A stretch of 64,000 bases of DNA from Flavobacterium cellulosilyticum (GCF_004349355.1 NZ_SMFK01000013.1:1-64000); one strand, 5' to 3'. Shown: positions 6,503-14,528, counted from the first letter of the stretch. Notes: generated from the sequence alone by a model not told the origin. Program-made: numbers and translations.

Positions 6503-8668
6503 CTATTTCTTCACAGCTTCGACCAATTCCAATTCCTCTAAACTTACTTTTGAAGTAAACACTCCATAATTTACGGTGGCTTTATTTTTCTCGATTTTAT
6601 CTATACTTCCTACTGCTTTTCCGTCAATCATTCTCACTCTGTCTCCTAGTTTTAGAATGTGTTTTGGTTTTACAATGACAGGTTTGAGTTTCTTTTCCTT
6701 TTTTTCAATTCTGATTTCCTCAACCTTTTCTTCAACCTCCTTTATGATTTCTTTTTTCTTTTCAATAATTGCTTTAGCTTCTTTAGGTGTGGCTTTTTTG
6801 CGTTTGGAATTTTCAATTTCAATTAATTTTAAAAATTCCCCAATAAGATCCTTTTTGCTTTTATTGTTAAAGTATTTCTCGGCAATATCTTCTATTTTTT
6901 GTCCAATGTAAATCGTCTTTTGGTTGCTATCATACAATTCCTGATAGCTTTCCAGTTTTTGCTTTATTTTTACATTGATAGTTTCCATTTTCTTGCCTTC
7001 TTCACGAGCTTTTGTTTCCTCTTCTTTTAAATTTATTGAAGTCTTTTCTAATTTAGAACGTTCTTTTTGAAGCGTAGCAATAGTTTTGTCGAATCTTACT
7101 TTACCGACCTCAATTTTCTTTTTCGCTCGATTGATTAAACTAAATGGAATTCCGTTTTTCAAAGCTACTTCAAATGTGAACGAACTTCCCGCTTGTCCTA
7201 AAACCAATTTGTACATAGGTTCCAAAGTTTTTTCGTCGAATAGCATGTTGGCATTCATTGCAAAAGGTAATTCATTGGCTAGAATCTTTAAGTTGGAATA
7301 ATGCGTTGTAATTATTCCGAAAGCTTCTCGATGGTAAAATTCCTCCAGAAAAATCTCGGCTAAAGCGCCTCCCAATTCCGGATCGGAACCTGTACCAAAT
7401 TCATCAATCAAGAACATGGTTTTCTTGTTGCATTTCTTCAAGAAGTAGTTCATGTTTTTCAATCGATAACTGTATGTACTTAGATGATTTTCAATAGATT
7501 GATTATCTCCGATATCTGTTAAAATTCTATCGAATAAAAAAGTTTCACTGCGTTCGTGCACAGGAATTAACATGCCGGATTGTAGCATCAATTGAAGTAA
7601 ACCAACAGTTTTTAGCGAAATAGTTTTACCTCCGGCATTTGGTCCAGAAATCACGATAATTCGTTTTTCCTGATTCAATTCTATTGTTTGTGGATGGGTA
7701 ATTTCGTTTTTCTGTTTGTTATTCAAATATAAAATAGGATGGAAGGCATCTCTAAAAAACAACCTTCGATTCTCGGTAATTGCAGGTAATATTCCATTGA
7801 TTCGGTTTGCATATTTTGCTTTGGCAGCCACCACATCAATATCACTCAAAAAATCTTGGTATTGAATTAGCAAAGGCAAAAAAGGACGAATTTGATTGGA
7901 TAACTGTTTTAGAATTCTGGTAATTTCTTCTTTTTCCTCATATTCTAAATTGCTTAATTCACGAGAATATTTTAAAGTCAATTCGGGTTCAATATAAGCA
8001 ATGCTTCCAGTCTTGGAACTTCCTAAAATAGTTCCTTTAACTTTACGTCGGTACATTGCTAAAACAGCTAAAACCCTGCGGTTTTGAACAAAGCTTTCTT
8101 TAATGTCGTCCAAGTAGCCAAGAGAATTATATTGCGTCAAAGCCACACCAAAACTCTGATTTACTTTTCCACGAACCAAATTCATTTCACGGCGTATTTC
8201 TTGTAATTGGGGAGAAGCATTGTCTTTTATTTCGCTATATTTATCAACTACTACATCAATAAGGCTACTGATTTCTTTGGTTAATTGTACCTCAGATGCT
8301 TTTATATTGAGATTAGGATAGTAATCATCAAATTTCTTGAAATAATTGAGCAAGAAATTGGTTGTTTCAGAAATAGTGGCAATTTTTCTAAAACTACCTA
8401 CTTCCAGAAAACTATCTTCAATCGCCAAGAATTTAATTTCATAAGTAATAGCATCGAAACCGTGATTGGGAATCGCATTGTTATTTTGGAAAGAAGATAC
8501 ATATTCTGTGGTTTGCATTAAAGCTTTCATTAAATCTTCTTTCTCTCTAAACGGAGTGATTTCTAGTGCTTTTTGTTTACCAATATCAGTATTGCATATC
8601 GCCGAAATGGTTTCGAGAACAGTTGGAAATTGTAAATCTTGGAGTGTTTTTTCTGTAATGGATATCAT
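6503..8668 (-). CDS. mutS2: MutS2-family ATPase lacking the Smr nuclease domain
   Basis: A 721-residue DNA-binding ATPase. The core lever and clamp helices are followed by Walker A SGPNAGGKT near 340, Walker B FLIDEFGTGSDPE near 415 and a long Lys/Glu coiled coil (about 500-670). It ends in a KOW-like beta segment, LKLGDRVRMIDGKAVGSI. MutS2 proteins bind branched or stalled structures and counter recombination or rescue collided ribosomes. Many carry a C-terminal Smr endonuclease domain of about 80 residues, which is absent here. The frame stays open to 8728, but a -7 box at 8698-8705 lies inside that extension, so I start at the ATG at 8668 (MISITEKTLQDLQF). Confidence 0.9.
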   Translation of the reverse strand: MISITEKTLQDLQFPTVLETISAICNTDIGKQKALEITPFREKEDLMKALMQTTEYVSSFQNNNAIPNHGFDAITYEIKFLAIEDSFLEVGSFRKIATISETTNFLLNYFKKFDDYYPNLNIKASEVQLTKEISSLIDVVVDKYSEIKDNASPQLQEIRREMNLVRGKVNQSFGVALTQYNSLGYLDDIKESFVQNRRVLAVLAMYRRKVKGTILGSSKTGSIAYIEPELTLKYSRELSNLEYEEKEEITRILKQLSNQIRPFLPLLIQYQDFLSDIDVVAAKAKYANRINGILPAITENRRLFFRDAFHPILYLNNKQKNEITHPQTIELNQEKRIIVISGPNAGGKTISLKTVGLLQLMLQSGMLIPVHERSETFLFDRILTDIGDNQSIENHLSTYSYRLKNMNYFLKKCNKKTMFLIDEFGTGSDPELGGALAEIFLEEFYHREAFGIITTHYSNLKILANELPFAMNANMLFDEKTLEPMYKLVLGQAGSSFTFEVALKNGIPFSLINRAKKKIEVGKVRFDKTIATLQKERSKLEKTSINLKEEETKAREEGKKMETINVKIKQKLESYQELYDSNQKTIYIGQKIEDIAEKYFNNKSKKDLIGEFLKLIEIENSKRKKATPKEAKAIIEKKKEIIKEVEEKVEEIRIEKKEKKLKPVIVKPKHILKLGDRVRMIDGKAVGSIDKIEKNKATVNYGVFTSKVSLEELELVEAVKK

Positions 8669-8674
8669 TTTTGT

Positions 8675-8770
8675 GTCAAAAGTCAAAGTCAAAAGGTCAA
8701 AGTTACAAAGTAAAAACTCAAAAACCATTTTCTTGGCGTACTTTGCGAAATCTTTACGAACTTTACAGTA
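8675..8770 (-). repeat. Degenerate CTTTGnn tandem array upstream of mutS2
   Basis: Read on the minus strand, the spacer holds repeated units such as CTTTGACTTTTGAC, CTTTGTAACTTTGACC and, further out, TTCGCAAAGTACGCC. Units are 7-11 bases and not in strict phase. A similar CTTTGTGCCTTTGAGCC stretch precedes the nucleoside phosphorylase (12258-12290). The meaning is unknown. Confidence 0.5.
8698..8705 (-). promoter_or_regulatory. mutS2: Probable -7 box (TAACTTTG) for mutS2
   Basis: On the minus strand TAACTTTG lies 29 bases upstream of the ATG at 8668. It excludes the longer reading frame that begins at 8728. It is embedded in an array of CTTTG-containing short repeats (about 8675-8770), several of which look like partial -7 boxes. 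Confidence 0.45.
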
Positions 8771-8833
8771 AAATATAATTATGCAAATTAAATGTCAAAG
8801 ATTCAAAGTTTACGATGCTAATAAATTATTTTT

Positions 8834-8841
8834 TATATTTG
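8834..8841 (+). promoter_or_regulatory. -7 box (TATATTTG) implying a leaderless toxin-antitoxin mRNA
   Basis: TATATTTG ends 4 bases (TTAT) before the ATG of the antitoxin gene at 8846, the same spacing as at 2691-2698. The transcript is expected to start at or within a base or two of the start codon. Confidence 0.5.
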
Positions 8842-8845
8842 TTAT

Positions 8846-9136
8846 ATGAAAAAAGATGAAATTATCAATACTTTACAAATAGAAAAGCAATTCCTTGAGG
8901 ATAATTATGGAGTTGTTAGTATTGCTTTATTTGGTTCTTATGCTAAAGGGTTGGAAAATAAGGAAAGTGATATAGATTTCATTGTAGAATTTAAAGAACC
9001 TTCTTACAGCTTGCTTATGGGTTTATATTCTTACTTAGAAAATAAATTAAATTCTAAAATTGATATTGTTAGAAAAGGGCCACATTTGTCTGATCGTTTT
9101 CTAAATACCATCAAAAACGAAATGATTTATGTATGA
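8846..9136 (+). CDS. mntA: MntA-type minimal nucleotidyltransferase antitoxin
   Basis: A 96-residue minimal nucleotidyltransferase. The active site is complete: G30-S31 in LFGSYAKG, then D42 and D44 in ESDIDFIVEF, with a third Asp at 73 in KIDIVRKG. In characterised MntA/HepT pairs this enzyme silences the HepT RNase by transferring AMP to a tyrosine next to the RNase active site. The adjacent gene has exactly that tyrosine motif and its start overlaps this stop by 8 bases, so the pair is translationally coupled. The intact catalytic triad suggests a working antitoxin. There is no sign of recent transfer in base composition. Confidence 0.85.
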   Translation: MKKDEIINTLQIEKQFLEDNYGVVSIALFGSYAKGLENKESDIDFIVEFKEPSYSLLMGLYSYLENKLNSKIDIVRKGPHLSDRFLNTIKNEMIYV

Positions 9137-9491
9137 TGCCCAATATAAATATTCATTGGAAACTATTTTAAATCACATTGAAATTTGCAAGACGAGATTT
9201 TCTGAAATTCAAAAACCAATTAATTTTATTGCAACTGATTATGGTAATATTTTGCTCGATGCTATTGTTACTAGACTTCAAGCTATTGGTGAAAACCTAA
9301 AAAACATTTCGAGAAAACACAATTTATTGCAGACTAATTATCCAGAAATGGAGTGGAATAAAATTATTCGATTTAGAGATTTTATTTCTCATCATTATCA
9401 AATGCTTGATTATGAGATTGTTTTTGAAATATGTGAAGATTACTTACCAAAATTAGAATTGGTAATAAAAAAAGAATTAGCTAAATTTTAG
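9129..9491 (+). CDS. hepT: HepT-like RNase toxin (DUF86)
   Basis: A 120-residue all-helical HEPN-domain protein. The RNase and modification motif Rx4HxY is present as R83-DFIS-H88-H-Y90. The family cleaves RNA when unmodified, and Y90 is the predicted site of AMP addition by the MntA partner. Other typical segments are LLDAIVTRLQAIGENLKNI and a C-terminal EICEDYLPKLELVIKKEL helix. It overlaps the antitoxin gene by 8 bases and is followed after 5 bases by ung, so ung may be cotranscribed by read-through. Confidence 0.83.
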   Translation: MYDAQYKYSLETILNHIEICKTRFSEIQKPINFIATDYGNILLDAIVTRLQAIGENLKNISRKHNLLQTNYPEMEWNKIIRFRDFISHHYQMLDYEIVFEICEDYLPKLELVIKKELAKF

Positions 9492-9496
9492 TAAGG

Positions 9497-10177
9497 ATGC
9501 AACCTAAACTCAGTCCTTCTTGGCAATTAGTTTTAAAAGACGAAATCCAAAAATCCTATTTTCAGGATTTGATAAAAACTGTGGAAGAAGAGTATCAAAA
9601 TAACACTTGTTTTCCACCAAAGGAATTGATTTTTGCCGCTTTTGATCATTGTTCGTTTGATGATATAAAAGTTGTTATTATTGGTCAAGATCCGTATCAC
9701 GGAGTGGGAGAAGCCAATGGACTGTGTTTTTCAGTAAATGATGGCGTGAAGATTCCACCATCGTTACGAAACATTTACAGAGAAATGAATGATGATTTAG
9801 ATACTATTTTTTTACCTAATTCCGGTAATTTAGAACATTGGGCAAAACAAGGTATTTTACTTATAAACGCTACTCTTTCCGTTCAAATGGATAAACCAAA
9901 CAGCCATAAGCACCTGAAATGGAATCTCTTTACCGATGCCGTTATCCAGAAAATATCAGAAGAAAAGAAAGAAATAGTTTTCTTGCTTTGGGGTGGTTTT
10001 GCACAAAAAAAAGGTGTCAAAATTGACAGAGAGAAACATTTGGTTTTAGAATCGGGACATCCATCGCCAATGAGCGCCAATCAAGGGAAATGGTTTGGAA
10101 ATAAACATTTTAGTGCTTCAAATTTATATTTGAAAGAAAAAGGAAAAACAACTATTAAATGGATATCAAATGATTAA
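9497..10177 (+). CDS. ung: Uracil-DNA glycosylase, family 1
   Basis: A 226-residue Ung that removes uracil from DNA to start base-excision repair. The water-activating loop GQDPYHG is at 63-69 with catalytic D65. The Phe/Asn uracil-recognition segments and the HPSPMSANQGKW leucine-loop region near 188 are intact. Length equals the bacterial norm. The ATG lies 5 bases after the HepT stop, so the gene is in an operon-like position. The next gene starts 18 bases after its stop. Confidence 0.95.
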   Translation: MQPKLSPSWQLVLKDEIQKSYFQDLIKTVEEEYQNNTCFPPKELIFAAFDHCSFDDIKVVIIGQDPYHGVGEANGLCFSVNDGVKIPPSLRNIYREMNDDLDTIFLPNSGNLEHWAKQGILLINATLSVQMDKPNSHKHLKWNLFTDAVIQKISEEKKEIVFLLWGGFAQKKGVKIDREKHLVLESGHPSPMSANQGKWFGNKHFSASNLYLKEKGKTTIKWISND

Positions 10178-10195
10178 TTTTTAAATAGTTTGTCA

Positions 10196-11335
10196 ATGAG
10201 AGATTCTTTAAAAATACTTGTAATTGCACTACTATTTATGGAAATAGGATGTTCAGGAACAAAGAAAAACATACTGCAAAAAGCTTTGGCTTCTGATAAT
10301 CCTAAGATAAAAACCGTAATGTCGAATCCAAACGAATATGAAGTTCAAATTATTTATACTCAAATTTTACGGGATAAAAAGGACAAAGTTAGTTTTAAAG
10401 ACTTTAGTTATAATTTAAATGCAGAGAACTATTTTTATCCAGCTAGCACAGTCAAATTACCATTAGCTATTTTGGCATTAGAAAAATTGAATACAGTTGA
10501 TAATTTTTCAATAAATACACAATATACAATCGATGCAAGGCTTGATAAACTTCGTTTTTCTGAAGAAATTGCTAAAGTTTTTGCGGTTAGTGATAATGAA
10601 GCAAGTACTAATTTATTGGAGTACATAGGTTTTGATTATTTAAACGAGAGCATGAAAGAAAAAGGCTTAACACCTTTTAGAGTTTCGCATCGATTGTCAG
10701 CTCCAAATCCAACAGAACCAATATCCAAACCGATTACACTTTATTTAGAGAATAACACGATTGTGAATTTTCCTGCAATTGTTAATAAATCAATCGTTCC
10801 TTTACAAATTAATCATTTAAAAAAAGGAAATGGGTTTATGAAAACTGATCAGCTGATAAATGAACCGTTTGATTTTTCGAATAAAAATTATTATCCATTG
10901 GAAACAATGCATAATACCATGAAAAGAATTGTTTTTCCGGAAGCATTTAAAGAATCGGAGCGCTTTCATCTGACAGAAAAGGACAGAGAATTTATTTTAT
11001 TTTCGATGCAAAATGTCCCAAAAAATGCTGGATATGATCCCATAAAATATTATGATGGGTATTGCAAGTTTTTTATGTTTGGAGATACTAGAGAAAATAT
11101 TCCAACCAATATTAAAATTTACAATAAAGTGGGAGATGCCTATGGAACAATAACTGATTGTGCTTATATAGTTGATAAAGAAAACAAAGTTGAATTTATA
11201 GTTTCAGCGACATTATTAGTAAATAAAAATAAAATATTCAATGATGATACTTATGAATACGATTCGATAGGATTGCCTTTTTTGGCGGAACTAGGAAGGC
11301 AACTTTATGCCAAAAACAAGAAAAAAGCAAATTAA
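10196..11335 (+). CDS. Lipoprotein serine hydrolase of the class A beta-lactamase/PBP fold
   Basis: A 379-residue predicted lipoprotein, with a lipobox-like MEIGC that puts the acylated Cys at 19. The penicillin-recognising fold is shown by S-T-V-K (near 84-87, SxxK) and S-D-N (near 132). The third motif, normally K[TS]G, appears as KVGDAYG. I see no ExxLN omega-loop motif with the deacylating Glu of class A beta-lactamases. It is therefore more likely a cell-wall-related serine hydrolase than an antibiotic-destroying enzyme, which is inference. I start at the ATG at 10196. An in-frame TTG at 10190 adds only two residues and has no better ribosome site. Confidence 0.75.
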   Translation: MRDSLKILVIALLFMEIGCSGTKKNILQKALASDNPKIKTVMSNPNEYEVQIIYTQILRDKKDKVSFKDFSYNLNAENYFYPASTVKLPLAILALEKLNTVDNFSINTQYTIDARLDKLRFSEEIAKVFAVSDNEASTNLLEYIGFDYLNESMKEKGLTPFRVSHRLSAPNPTEPISKPITLYLENNTIVNFPAIVNKSIVPLQINHLKKGNGFMKTDQLINEPFDFSNKNYYPLETMHNTMKRIVFPEAFKESERFHLTEKDREFILFSMQNVPKNAGYDPIKYYDGYCKFFMFGDTRENIPTNIKIYNKVGDAYGTITDCAYIVDKENKVEFIVSATLLVNKNKIFNDDTYEYDSIGLPFLAELGRQLYAKNKKKAN

Positions 11336-11359
11336 TTAAAAATTAACTCACTTTTTATT

Positions 11360-11405
11360 TATGCTTTAGGAATCTAATTTATTCTGCTATTTTCCCTAAA
11401 GCATA
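11360..11405. repeat. Inverted repeat between convergent genes, overlapping a CDS end
   Basis: TATGCTTTAGG at 11360-11370 is the exact reverse complement of CCTAAAGCATA at 11395-11405. The right arm lies in the last codons (YALGK) of the nucleoside phosphorylase. It could form a hairpin in both converging transcripts, but no T tract follows on either strand, so I hesitate to call it an intrinsic terminator. Confidence 0.45.
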
Positions 11406-12245
11406 GGCAATCAATTCATCAACGGCTTTGTAGGGATCCTCACTAAAAGTTCCATTCGCACGATTGGCTATAATAGCATTTAATGATAGACAATTGTGTC
11501 CTAGGAGTTTTCCCAATCCATAAATAGCCGAAGTTTCCATTTCGAGATTAGTAATTCTGTTTCCTTCAAAATTAAAATTATCCATTTTTGAATTTAAGTT
11601 TTCATCCTGAATATTCAATCGTAATACTCTACCTTGCGGACCGTAAAACCCTCCAGCTGTTCCTGTTAATCCTTTGAATATTCTGTCACTTTCCAATCGT
11701 TTTTCTAATTTTTCTGAACAAGAAATGACATAGGGGCGCCCTTTTTTTAAATCCCAATTGGTGTGTTTGATGAAAGCATCTTCCATTGCGATTTCAGAAA
11801 TATCATCAATTAAATAGGAGCGGAGCATATTGTCTAATCCCAATCCGAATTTAGACATTACAAAGCTATCAACAGGAATATCGGCATGTAAAGAGCCTGA
11901 AGTTCCAATTCTAATTATATTTAAAGAAGTTAGCTTTTCTTTTGGAGTTCTGGTTTTCAAATCAATGTTGACCAAAGCATCCAATTCGTTCATTACGATG
12001 TCAATATTATCAGGACCAATTCCAGTTGACATTACTGTAATTCTTTTTCCTTTGAAAACTCCAGTTTGAGTTTTGAATTCTCTTTTTTGGGTCGAAAATT
12101 CAATGCTATCAAAGAATTGTGTTATTTTTTCTACTCGATTTTGGTCACCAACAAAGATGATATCGTGGGCAATGTGTTCTGGTAAAAGATTAAGGTGATA
12201 GACACTTCCGTCTGGATTGAGTATTAATTCTGATGATTGTATCAT
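11379..12245 (-). CDS. Nucleoside phosphorylase (PNP/UDP family)
   Basis: A 288-residue phosphorylase of the PNP_UDP_1 family, which splits a nucleoside with phosphate into base and ribose-1-phosphate. Visible motifs: HDIIFVGDQNRVE for phosphate binding at the N-terminus, VMSTGIGPDNIDIVMNEL, IRIGTSGSLHADIPVDSF, and the base and ribose pocket NLEMETSAIYGLGKLLGH. Uridine-phosphorylase-like specificity is plausible, but purine specificity cannot be excluded. The frame is open to a GTG at 12266. I prefer the ATG at 12245 (MIQSSELILNPDG) because the seven extra codons are a poly-Lys run next to a leader repeat. Confidence 0.85.
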   Translation of the reverse strand: MIQSSELILNPDGSVYHLNLLPEHIAHDIIFVGDQNRVEKITQFFDSIEFSTQKREFKTQTGVFKGKRITVMSTGIGPDNIDIVMNELDALVNIDLKTRTPKEKLTSLNIIRIGTSGSLHADIPVDSFVMSKFGLGLDNMLRSYLIDDISEIAMEDAFIKHTNWDLKKGRPYVISCSEKLEKRLESDRIFKGLTGTAGGFYGPQGRVLRLNIQDENLNSKMDNFNFEGNRITNLEMETSAIYGLGKLLGHNCLSLNAIIANRANGTFSEDPYKAVDELIAYALGKIAE

Positions 12246-12334
12246 TTTTTGTTTTTTTTTCGCCACAAAGGCTCAAAGGCACAAAGTGATTTTTACATAT
12301 TCATAGGGTATTATTTTTATTTTATTCCAGATTT

Positions 12335-12369
12335 AAATCTGAAATCTAAATTCTTTAATCTTAAATTTT
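12335..12369 (+). repeat. Degenerate AAATCTG heptamer array, second copy
   Basis: Five heptamers in phase (AAATCTG, AAATCTA, AATTCTT, TAATCTT, AAATTTT) lie between the phosphorylase and SUI1 genes and touch the SUI1 stop codon. The leading units match the array at 2727-2754. Confidence 0.5.
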
Positions 12370-12697
12370 ACCCGCCAACTCGTTTTACTTTAAATCCTTT
12401 TTCTTTCAATATTTGCATTATTTTATCTCGGTAATCACCTTGTATAATTATAGAATCATCTTTGAAAGTTCCGCCGACGCTCAATTTAGTTTTAATTTCT
12501 TTGGCTAGAATTTTAAAATCCTCGTCTGACCCTTCATAACCTTCAATTATAGTTGTTGCTTTTCCTTTACGTTTTTCGAACTTACAAATCATAGGTTCTT
12601 TTTGAATAAAAAGAATATGATCAGCTTCTTGAAATTCTTCTGGTTCTGATTCGATATGGTCGGGAAATAAATTTTTTAGTTGTTCTTGTAAGTCCAT
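12368..12697 (-). CDS. SUI1/eIF1-family translation factor (YciH-like)
   Basis: A 109-residue protein with a C-terminal SUI1 domain (about 40-109): FEKRKGKATTIIEGYEGSDE, the LAKEIKTKLSVGGTFKDD segment and the closing QILKEKGFKVKRVGG. Bacterial relatives such as YciH bind the 30S subunit and influence start-site fidelity. The N-terminal 40 residues are acidic and probably flexible. I start at ATG 12697 (MDLQEQL) rather than seven codons upstream, because the longer version runs toward a perfect palindrome in the leader. The phosphorylase start lies 123 bases downstream on the same strand. Confidence 0.85.
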   Translation of the reverse strand: MDLQEQLKNLFPDHIESEPEEFQEADHILFIQKEPMICKFEKRKGKATTIIEGYEGSDEDFKILAKEIKTKLSVGGTFKDDSIIIQGDYRDKIMQILKEKGFKVKRVGG

Positions 12698-12710
12698 TTT
12701 ATTGTTTTTA

Positions 12711-12732
12711 TAAAACATCCATGGATGTTTTA
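12711..12732. promoter_or_regulatory. Perfect 22-base palindrome in the SUI1 leader
   Basis: A perfect uninterrupted palindrome centred on CATCCATGGATG, with AAAA/TTTT flanks, lies 14 bases upstream of the SUI1 start. It has no loop, so it suits a dimeric DNA-binding protein better than an RNA hairpin. No regulator candidate is evident nearby. Confidence 0.45.
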
Positions 12733-12753
12733 AATTCCTAATTTAGCTAAAAT

Positions 12754-12790
12754 GTAAAAAGACATTAAGCAGAAACTCAATGTCTTTCTT
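12754..12790 (-). terminator. Intrinsic terminator after the 2-oxoglutarate oxygenase gene
   Basis: On the minus strand AAAGACATT and AATGTCTTT flank a 12-base loop and run into TTTTT, about 20 bases after the oxygenase stop at 12809. Confidence 0.7.
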
Positions 12791-12808
12791 ACACTATAAA
12801 TTTATAAA

Positions 12809-13759
12809 TTATTTTTTAATTAATCCCAAATCTACTAATCTTTCGTACAAGTATTCTCCAGCGGTAATATCGTCGAATTTTTTAGGATTTTGGGCATCAA
12901 TACAGCTTTCTAAACAATCTAATTTCATTTCGCTTACGGGATGCATGAAAAATGGGATAGAATAACGAGAGGTTCCCCATAATTCCCGGGGTGGATTGAC
13001 TACTTGGTGGATGGTCGATTTTAATTTATTATTAGTGTGACGGGACAACATATCACCAACATTGATTACTAATTCATCGGGTTGAGCAATGGCATCAATC
13101 CATTCACCATTATGACTTTGTACTTGTAAACCTCTGCCTTGTGCACCCATCAAAAGTGTAATCAAGTTTATATCACCATGAGCAGCAGCTCGAATGGCAT
13201 TTTCAGGTTCAGAAGTAATCGGAGGATAATGAATAGGTCTTAGAATTGAATTTCCATCAATTGCATATTCATCAAAATAAAATTCATTTAATCCAAGATG
13301 TAAAGCCAATGCTCTCAAAACGTATACTCCTGTTTTTTCCAGCATTTGATAGGCTTCTTTTCCAATACTATTAAATCTTGGCAACTCTTTAACTTCAACA
13401 TTATTGGGATACTCAGAGGCATATTTAGAATCTTTTTCTACATATTGACCAAAATGCCAAAACTCTTTTAGATCCCCTTCTTTTCTACCTTTGGCGTGTT
13501 CTTTTCCAAAAGAAACATAACCTCTTTGACCTCCAATTTCAGGAAATTCATAACAGTGTTTTGTTTCCAGTGGCAAAGCAAAAAAGTTTTTTATTTCGCC
13601 ATATAATTCTTGGACCAGTTGGTCGTTTAAAAAATGTCCTTTAAGGGCTACAAAGCCTATTTCTTCAAAGGCATTACCGATTTCATTTACAAATTTTTGT
13701 TTACGTTTCGGGTCATCCGAAAGGAAATCACGCAAGTCAACACTGGGAATGTTTTGCAT
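12809..13759 (-). CDS. 2-oxoglutarate/Fe(II)-dependent oxygenase, isopenicillin N synthase-like
   Basis: A 316-residue non-haem iron oxygenase with a DIOX_N N-terminal part (IPSVDLRDFL, GFVALKGH) and a 2OG-FeII_Oxy domain. The iron ligands are H194 and D196 (AAHGDINLITLL) and H251 (STIHQVVNP). R265-x-S267 (SRYSIPF) should bind the 2-oxoglutarate carboxylate. The set is complete, so an active enzyme is expected. This broad family hydroxylates or desaturates small molecules and amino acids, and the substrate is unknown. It is monocistronic, with a promoter-like box at 13803-13810 and a terminator after it. Confidence 0.85.
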   Translation of the reverse strand: MQNIPSVDLRDFLSDDPKRKQKFVNEIGNAFEEIGFVALKGHFLNDQLVQELYGEIKNFFALPLETKHCYEFPEIGGQRGYVSFGKEHAKGRKEGDLKEFWHFGQYVEKDSKYASEYPNNVEVKELPRFNSIGKEAYQMLEKTGVYVLRALALHLGLNEFYFDEYAIDGNSILRPIHYPPITSEPENAIRAAAHGDINLITLLMGAQGRGLQVQSHNGEWIDAIAQPDELVINVGDMLSRHTNNKLKSTIHQVVNPPRELWGTSRYSIPFFMHPVSEMKLDCLESCIDAQNPKKFDDITAGEYLYERLVDLGLIKK

Positions 13760-13802
13760 AGCATAGTATTAATTAGAACTTAGAAAAGTATTCGCTTCTT
13801 TA

Positions 13803-13810
13803 CAAATGTA
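13803..13810 (-). promoter_or_regulatory. Probable -7 box (TACATTTG) for the oxygenase gene
   Basis: TACATTTG on the minus strand lies 44 bases upstream of the ATG at 13759, giving a leader of about 40 bases. No clear -33 TTG was seen. Confidence 0.4.
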
Positions 13811-13897
13811 AAAAAATATTTTAAATTAAAGTTCAGTTTAATCTGATCGTATTTATTTGAATTTTGAAATTTATTAGCGTAAAAGTGCTATGACTTT

Positions 13898-14340
13898 TTA
13901 AAGTTCTGTAAAATAATTATTTAGCATAGCATCCAATTCATTTTTGTTTTTTGATTTTGTAATGTAATCATTTAATTCATAACCGTTCATTAAAGGCATT
14001 TGAAAATCCATTTAAATTAAATCAATATCCAATTTTTTCCATAATTTTCAACTTCTTAAAGTACGTTTTTTGCTAAGATTGTTTCTTTTTCAAATTCATT
14101 TATAGATTTTTGAAATTCAACTTTTTGACTATTTATATTTGGAATAGCTCCACTTTCATTTTTAACATCAATCAGTAACTTAAAATGAAAATTTGAACCA
14201 AATTCCGTAATTCTTCAATCAATGTTTTATTTCCTAATTGATGGGCAATTTCTTTATCAGCTATTGTAGAATTATTATTAATTTCACTATTGGTTTTTAC
14301 AAAGTCTTAAAGCGCTTTTATCTTTTACGATTTATCACAT
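13898..14340 (-). pseudogene. Decayed hybrid histidine kinase (kinase end plus receiver fragments)
   Basis: No frame is open through this stretch, but three minus-strand fragments read as parts of one hybrid sensor kinase. Around 14160-14200 there is FGSNFHFKLLIDVKNES, like the end of a HATPase domain (GxGSxFxF). Around 14040-14070 comes ETILAKNVL. The last 37 codons (13898-14011) encode MDFQMPLMNGYE and then NKNELDAMLNNYF, like the phosphorylation-site strand and C-terminus of a receiver domain with the middle deleted. At least one stop and two frame changes separate them. A region before 14200 (NNNSTIADKEIAHQLG) may be part of it. No start is visible. The remnant sits in a 769-base stretch without an intact gene. 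Confidence 0.55.
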
Positions 14341-14528
14341 TTTTTAGTAAGAATTTCAAGTAATATTATTGTTCGAATTATTCTTATCAATTAAAATGAA
14401 AAAATCAACATATGAAATATAGATTTTAAAATTCACCAAATATTAAATACTAAATCCTTTGTAAAGCATTCAAAATTTGTTTAAATTAGCATTAGTTTTA
14501 TTACAATAAATAACATAATAATTTTACT

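Noticed and set aside
8669..8728. N-terminal extension of MutS2
   Set aside because: It includes the promoter box and repeat sequence, and is unlike MutS2 N-termini.
10196..11335. Antibiotic-resistance beta-lactamase
   Set aside because: The KTG motif is changed and no deacylation Glu motif was seen, so resistance is not supported.
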